A stretch of DNA of 6,665 nt from an uncultured Actinoplanes sp. (GTDB lineage Bacteria; Actinomycetota; Actinomycetes; Mycobacteriales; Micromonosporaceae), in the NCBI GenBank assembly GCA_934667465.1, contig CAKUMG010000323.1, positions 1 through 6,665 on the forward strand, read 5' to 3'. The translations under genes and the position numbers were made by a program. Below, in pieces: positions 4,489 to 6,665 of this stretch; position 1 is the first letter of the stretch, and every line of letters begins with the position of its first letter. Under the pieces are notes generated by a model. That model was not told the origin of the DNA, did not search any database, and was given only the letters and a program-made list of their open reading frames with translations.

Positions 4489-5390
4489 AGCGGTTCTCCC
4501 GATCGGCGCAGGGTGCGCAGGTAGAGCAGCGTCACGCCGAGCAGGATCAGCATCATGACGACGCCGATCGCGGAGCCGAGGCCGTACTCGCTGGAGGCGA
4601 ACGCCTGCTGGTAGGCGTAGACGTTGAGGGTGAGGTTCTGCCCGGCGAGGCCGCCGCCGCGGGTCATCACGTAGATCTGGGTGAAGACCTTGAAGTCCCA
4701 GATGATCGACTGGATGACGACGATCGCGAGCACGGGCCGCAGCATCGGCACCATGATCTGCCAGAAGATGCGCCACGTGGACGCGCCGTCCAGCGCCGCG
4801 GCCTCGAGGACCGACGACGAGATGGCCTCGATCCCGGCGTACAGGGTGACCATCACGAACGGGAAGGACGCCCACACGACGACCGCACCGACCAGCGCGA
4901 ACGCGGTGTAGCGGTCGTAGAACCAGTTGAAGCCCTCGATGCCGAGCAGCTGGTTGACGTAGCCGAGGTCGGTGTCGAACAGGAACATCCAGACCGTGGA
5001 GCCGCTGACCGCGGGCACGGCCCAGGCGGCCATGGCGGCCAGCGACAGCAGCAGCCGCGGGATCCGGCTGATCCTCGTGAGCAGCACGGCGAGGCCGGCG
5101 CCGACGGCCAGCGTCGCGAGGACGCAGGCGGCCGCGAAGCCGACGGTGGCCAGCAGCACCGACCAGAACTTCGCGTCGGTGAGCAGCTCGGTGTAGTTGT
5201 CCAGGCCGACGAAGCTGGTCGGCTGGCCGCCGCTGACCTGCGCCTGCCGGAAGTCGAGCACGGAGATCAGGCCGAGCTGGTACATCGGGTAGACGAACAG
5301 CGCGCCGAGCACGACGACCGCCGGCAGCAGCAGCCAGAGCGGGGTGAGGCCACGCCGCGGGAGCCGCGGCGTGGCCGGAGCCGGAGTCAC
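4485..5390 (-). CDS. Carbohydrate ABC transporter permease 1 (MalF type, DasB-like)
   Basis: This is a 301-residue membrane permease. A short Pro/Arg-rich cytoplasmic start (residues 1-15) leads into a first span at about 17-37. Further spans lie near 78-104, 112-136, 163-184, 216-231 and 271-290. The EAA loop reads EAAALDGASTWRIFWQIMVP (196-215), the ATPase contact. The start is the GTG at 5390, which overlaps the binding-protein stop as GTGA. No strong Shine-Dalgarno precedes it, so translation probably depends on ribosomes finishing the upstream gene. A perfect 13-bp hairpin covers codons 5-14 and may lower permease output relative to the binding protein. No ATP-binding subunit is encoded nearby. 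In the Streptomyces das system the shared ATPase MsiK fills that role. Confidence 0.94.
   Translation of the reverse strand: MTPAPATPRLPRRGLTPLWLLLPAVVVLGALFVYPMYQLGLISVLDFRQAQVSGGQPTSFVGLDNYTELLTDAKFWSVLLATVGFAAACVLATLAVGAGLAVLLTRISRIPRLLLSLAAMAAWAVPAVSGSTVWMFLFDTDLGYVNQLLGIEGFNWFYDRYTAFALVGAVVVWASFPFVMVTLYAGIEAISSSVLEAAALDGASTWRIFWQIMVPMLRPVLAIVVIQSIIWDFKVFTQIYVMTRGGGLAGQNLTLNVYAYQQAFASSEYGLGSAIGVVMMLILLGVTLLYLRTLRRSGEPL
4496..4500 (-). promoter_or_regulatory. Strong ribosome binding site for permease 2
   Basis: GGGAG on the minus strand sits 7 nt before the GTG at 4488, inside the last codons of permease 1. It decides the start codon. It also contrasts with permease 1, which has only a weak GAGG at 10-nt spacing. 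Confidence 0.7.
5348..5376 (-). promoter_or_regulatory. Perfect 13-bp hairpin after the binding-protein gene, inside permease 1
   Basis: The arm ggccacgccgcgg (5348-5360) is the exact reverse complement of ccgcggcgtggcc (5364-5376), with a 3-nt loop. In the mRNA it begins 10 nt after the binding-protein stop codon and spans permease 1 codons 5-14. There is no following U-run. Stem-loops after binding-protein genes are known in other sugar ABC operons (for example malE-malF in E. coli), where they protect the upstream mRNA or limit readthrough. That role here is inferred. Confidence 0.7.
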
Positions 5391-6649
5391 TTGGTGAGCG
5401 CCTCGTCGATCTGCTTCGCCGCCTCGTCGGTGGCCTCGTCGACGGTGGACCGGCCGGTGGCGACCTTCTCGATCATCGTGGGCAGCACGGCCGACGCGTC
5501 GATCTTGCCCCAGCCCGGGTCGAGCGGCACGAACTTGGTGCCGGCGGCCAGGGAATCCAGGAACGGCTTGACGAACTCGTCCTTCGCGGCGACCTCGTCG
5601 CTCGCGGCGGTCAGCGTCGGCAGGTTGCCCATGGCGTCGTACATCTTCGCCTGGTACTTCTTGTTCGCCAGCAGGGTCAGGAAGTCGCCGGCCAGGGCGG
5701 GCCGCTGGCTGTTCTTCATGATGCCGAGGTTGTTGCCGCCGGCGAAGGCGGGCGCGATCGAGCCCGCGGTCGTGCCGGGCAGCGGGACGACGGCGTACTT
5801 GCCCTTGGCGGCGCCCGCGTCGACGGCCGCGCGGTTGAAGTTGCCGAGGATGCCCATGGCGGCCTTGCCGCTCGCGAACAGGTCGACGGTCTTGCCGCCG
5901 GTCAGGTCCGCGCACTGCTGCGGCGGGCAGTTGTCGGCCGCGATCAGGTCGGTGTAAGACTTCAGGCCGGTGCGCGCCTCCGCCGAGTTCAGCGTGGTCA
6001 GCTCGCCGCCGTTGGCCCAGACGAAGGGCATCGCCGCGTACGTGTACTTGCCGCCCACGGCCACGCCGAACATCTCCGGCTTCTTCTCCCGGATCGTGCG
6101 CGCGGTCGTCGTCAGCTCGGCCAGGGTCGCGGGCGGCTTGAGGCCCAGCTCCTGGAACACGTCGGTGCGGTAGTAGAGCGCGCGGATGCCGACATACCAC
6201 GGGACGCCGAGCAGCTTGCCCTCGTAGGTGGCGCTGGCCTTGGGGGCGGCGGCGAGGTCCGCGCCCTCGGACCAGCCGGCGACCGTGGGGCCGAGGTCGG
6301 CGAGGCCACCGGCGGCGGCGTACTCGGGCAGGTCGGTGTTGCCGTACTCGACCACGTCGGGCGCGCTGGCCGGGTCGTTGAACGCGCCCTTGAAGCGCTC
6401 GCTGCGGGTGTCGACAGCGATGTACTGCAGGTCGACGGTGGCGCCGGGGTGGGCGGCGGTGAACTCGGCGATCGCCTCCTGGACCACGGCCTCCTTGGGC
6501 GCGCGGTTCGGCTCGTCGAAGAGCCAGACCTTGAGGGCGCCGGTCGTCGGGCCGCCGCCGGCCGCGGAGGGGGCCGGGGCCGAGGTGGACGGGGCGCAGG
6601 CGGTCAAGGTCACAGCGAGGGCGGCGGCTGCCGCGAGTCGCAGTCTCAT
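5387..6649 (-). CDS. Lipoprotein sugar-binding protein of an ABC importer (DasA-like)
   Basis: This 420-residue family 1 extracellular solute-binding protein is anchored outside the membrane and delivers sugar to the two permeases. Residues 1-18 form a lipoprotein signal: MRLRL, an alanine/leucine core, then lipobox LTAC with the lipidated Cys18. A Ser/Ala/Pro/Gly linker (19-38) follows. The mature domain starts LKVWLFDEPN (39-48), with typical hinge and binding-lobe segments such as APDVVEYGNTDLPEYAAAGGL (96-116, one ligand-side loop), GVPWYVGIRALYYRTDVF (148-165) and MPFVWANGGEL (207-217). Cys241 and Cys246 could form a small disulfide loop. The ATG at 6649 is preferred over a GTG at 6655 because GGAG lies 7 nt before it. 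Being first in an operon with a cytoplasmic GH20 enzyme, it most likely binds chitobiose or a GlcNAc oligosaccharide. Other beta-linked amino sugars remain possible. Confidence 0.95.
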   Translation of the reverse strand: MRLRLAAAAALAVTLTACAPSTSAPAPSAAGGGPTTGALKVWLFDEPNRAPKEAVVQEAIAEFTAAHPGATVDLQYIAVDTRSERFKGAFNDPASAPDVVEYGNTDLPEYAAAGGLADLGPTVAGWSEGADLAAAPKASATYEGKLLGVPWYVGIRALYYRTDVFQELGLKPPATLAELTTTARTIREKKPEMFGVAVGGKYTYAAMPFVWANGGELTTLNSAEARTGLKSYTDLIAADNCPPQQCADLTGGKTVDLFASGKAAMGILGNFNRAAVDAGAAKGKYAVVPLPGTTAGSIAPAFAGGNNLGIMKNSQRPALAGDFLTLLANKKYQAKMYDAMGNLPTLTAASDEVAAKDEFVKPFLDSLAAGTKFVPLDPGWGKIDASAVLPTMIEKVATGRSTVDEATDEAAKQIDEALTK

Positions 6650-6656
6650 ACGCACA

Positions 6657-6660
6657 CTCC
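6657..6660 (-). promoter_or_regulatory. Ribosome binding site of the binding-protein gene
   Basis: GGAG on the minus strand lies 7 nt before the ATG at 6649 and fixes that start. The in-frame GTG at 6655 would be only 1 nt from the GGAG. Only 16 bases upstream of the ATG are in the window, so the promoter and any operator, such as a DasR site, cannot be seen. Confidence 0.75.
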
Positions 6661-6665
6661 ATACG

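Noticed and set aside
3556..4524. Plus-strand open frame rich in Glu, Gln, Arg and His
   Set aside because: It is antisense to permease 2 and the hexosaminidase N-terminus. Composition alone produces this kind of translation opposite membrane-protein genes in high-GC DNA.
6650..6655. Earlier GTG start for the binding protein
   Set aside because: It would sit 1 nt from the GGAG ribosome site. The ATG at 6649 has ideal 7-nt spacing and gives a standard lipoprotein signal.
2261..6665. DasR operator (dre) in or near the operon
   Set aside because: I found no convincing match to the published palindromic dre consensus. The promoter region, where it would be expected, is outside the window.

Overview
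The window comes from a high-GC actinobacterium. Third codon positions are almost all G or C, GTG and TTG starts are used, several genes look leaderless, genes overlap by 4 nt, and the gene families are typical of Streptomyces and Micromonosporaceae. I cannot place it to genus from sequence alone. Nearly all of the DNA is coding. The only sizeable gap is about 267 bp at the left (94-360).

Left part (1-2272). The first 93 bases hold the N-terminus of a leftward gene, probably a dienelactone-hydrolase-like alpha/beta hydrolase. A gap with candidate hairpins and a three-copy 27-bp tandem repeat follows. The repeat runs into the end of a leftward 200-residue protein of unknown function (361-963). 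Only 18 bp away, a divergent rightward pair begins. It consists of an aminoglycoside-phosphotransferase-fold protein with an altered catalytic loop and one rare TTA codon (982-1929), then a short SRPBCC-family protein that appears to lack its middle (1934-2272).

Right part (2261-6649). A leftward four-gene operon is read in the order lipoprotein solute-binding protein, permease 1, permease 2, cytoplasmic GH20 beta-N-acetylhexosaminidase. Every junction is a 4-nt stop/start overlap. Gene order and content match the Streptomyces das locus (dasA-dasB-dasC and the adjacent hexosaminidase gene dasD). The likely role is to capture chitobiose or a related GlcNAc oligosaccharide, import it, and cleave it to GlcNAc in the cytoplasm. 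There is no ATPase gene here, so a shared MsiK-type ATPase encoded elsewhere probably powers the importer. The operon promoter, and any DasR-type regulator, lie beyond the right edge.

The most interesting structures are: a perfect 13-bp hairpin just after the binding-protein stop codon, inside the first codons of permease 1; a compact GH20 enzyme whose N-terminal domain is shortened around three 7-residue repeats although its active-site residues are all present; the internally shortened SRPBCC gene; and the 27-bp repeats that copy the stop-codon region of the 200-residue gene. I see no clearly new multi-gene system. The core is a recognisable chitobiose uptake operon with unusual local details.
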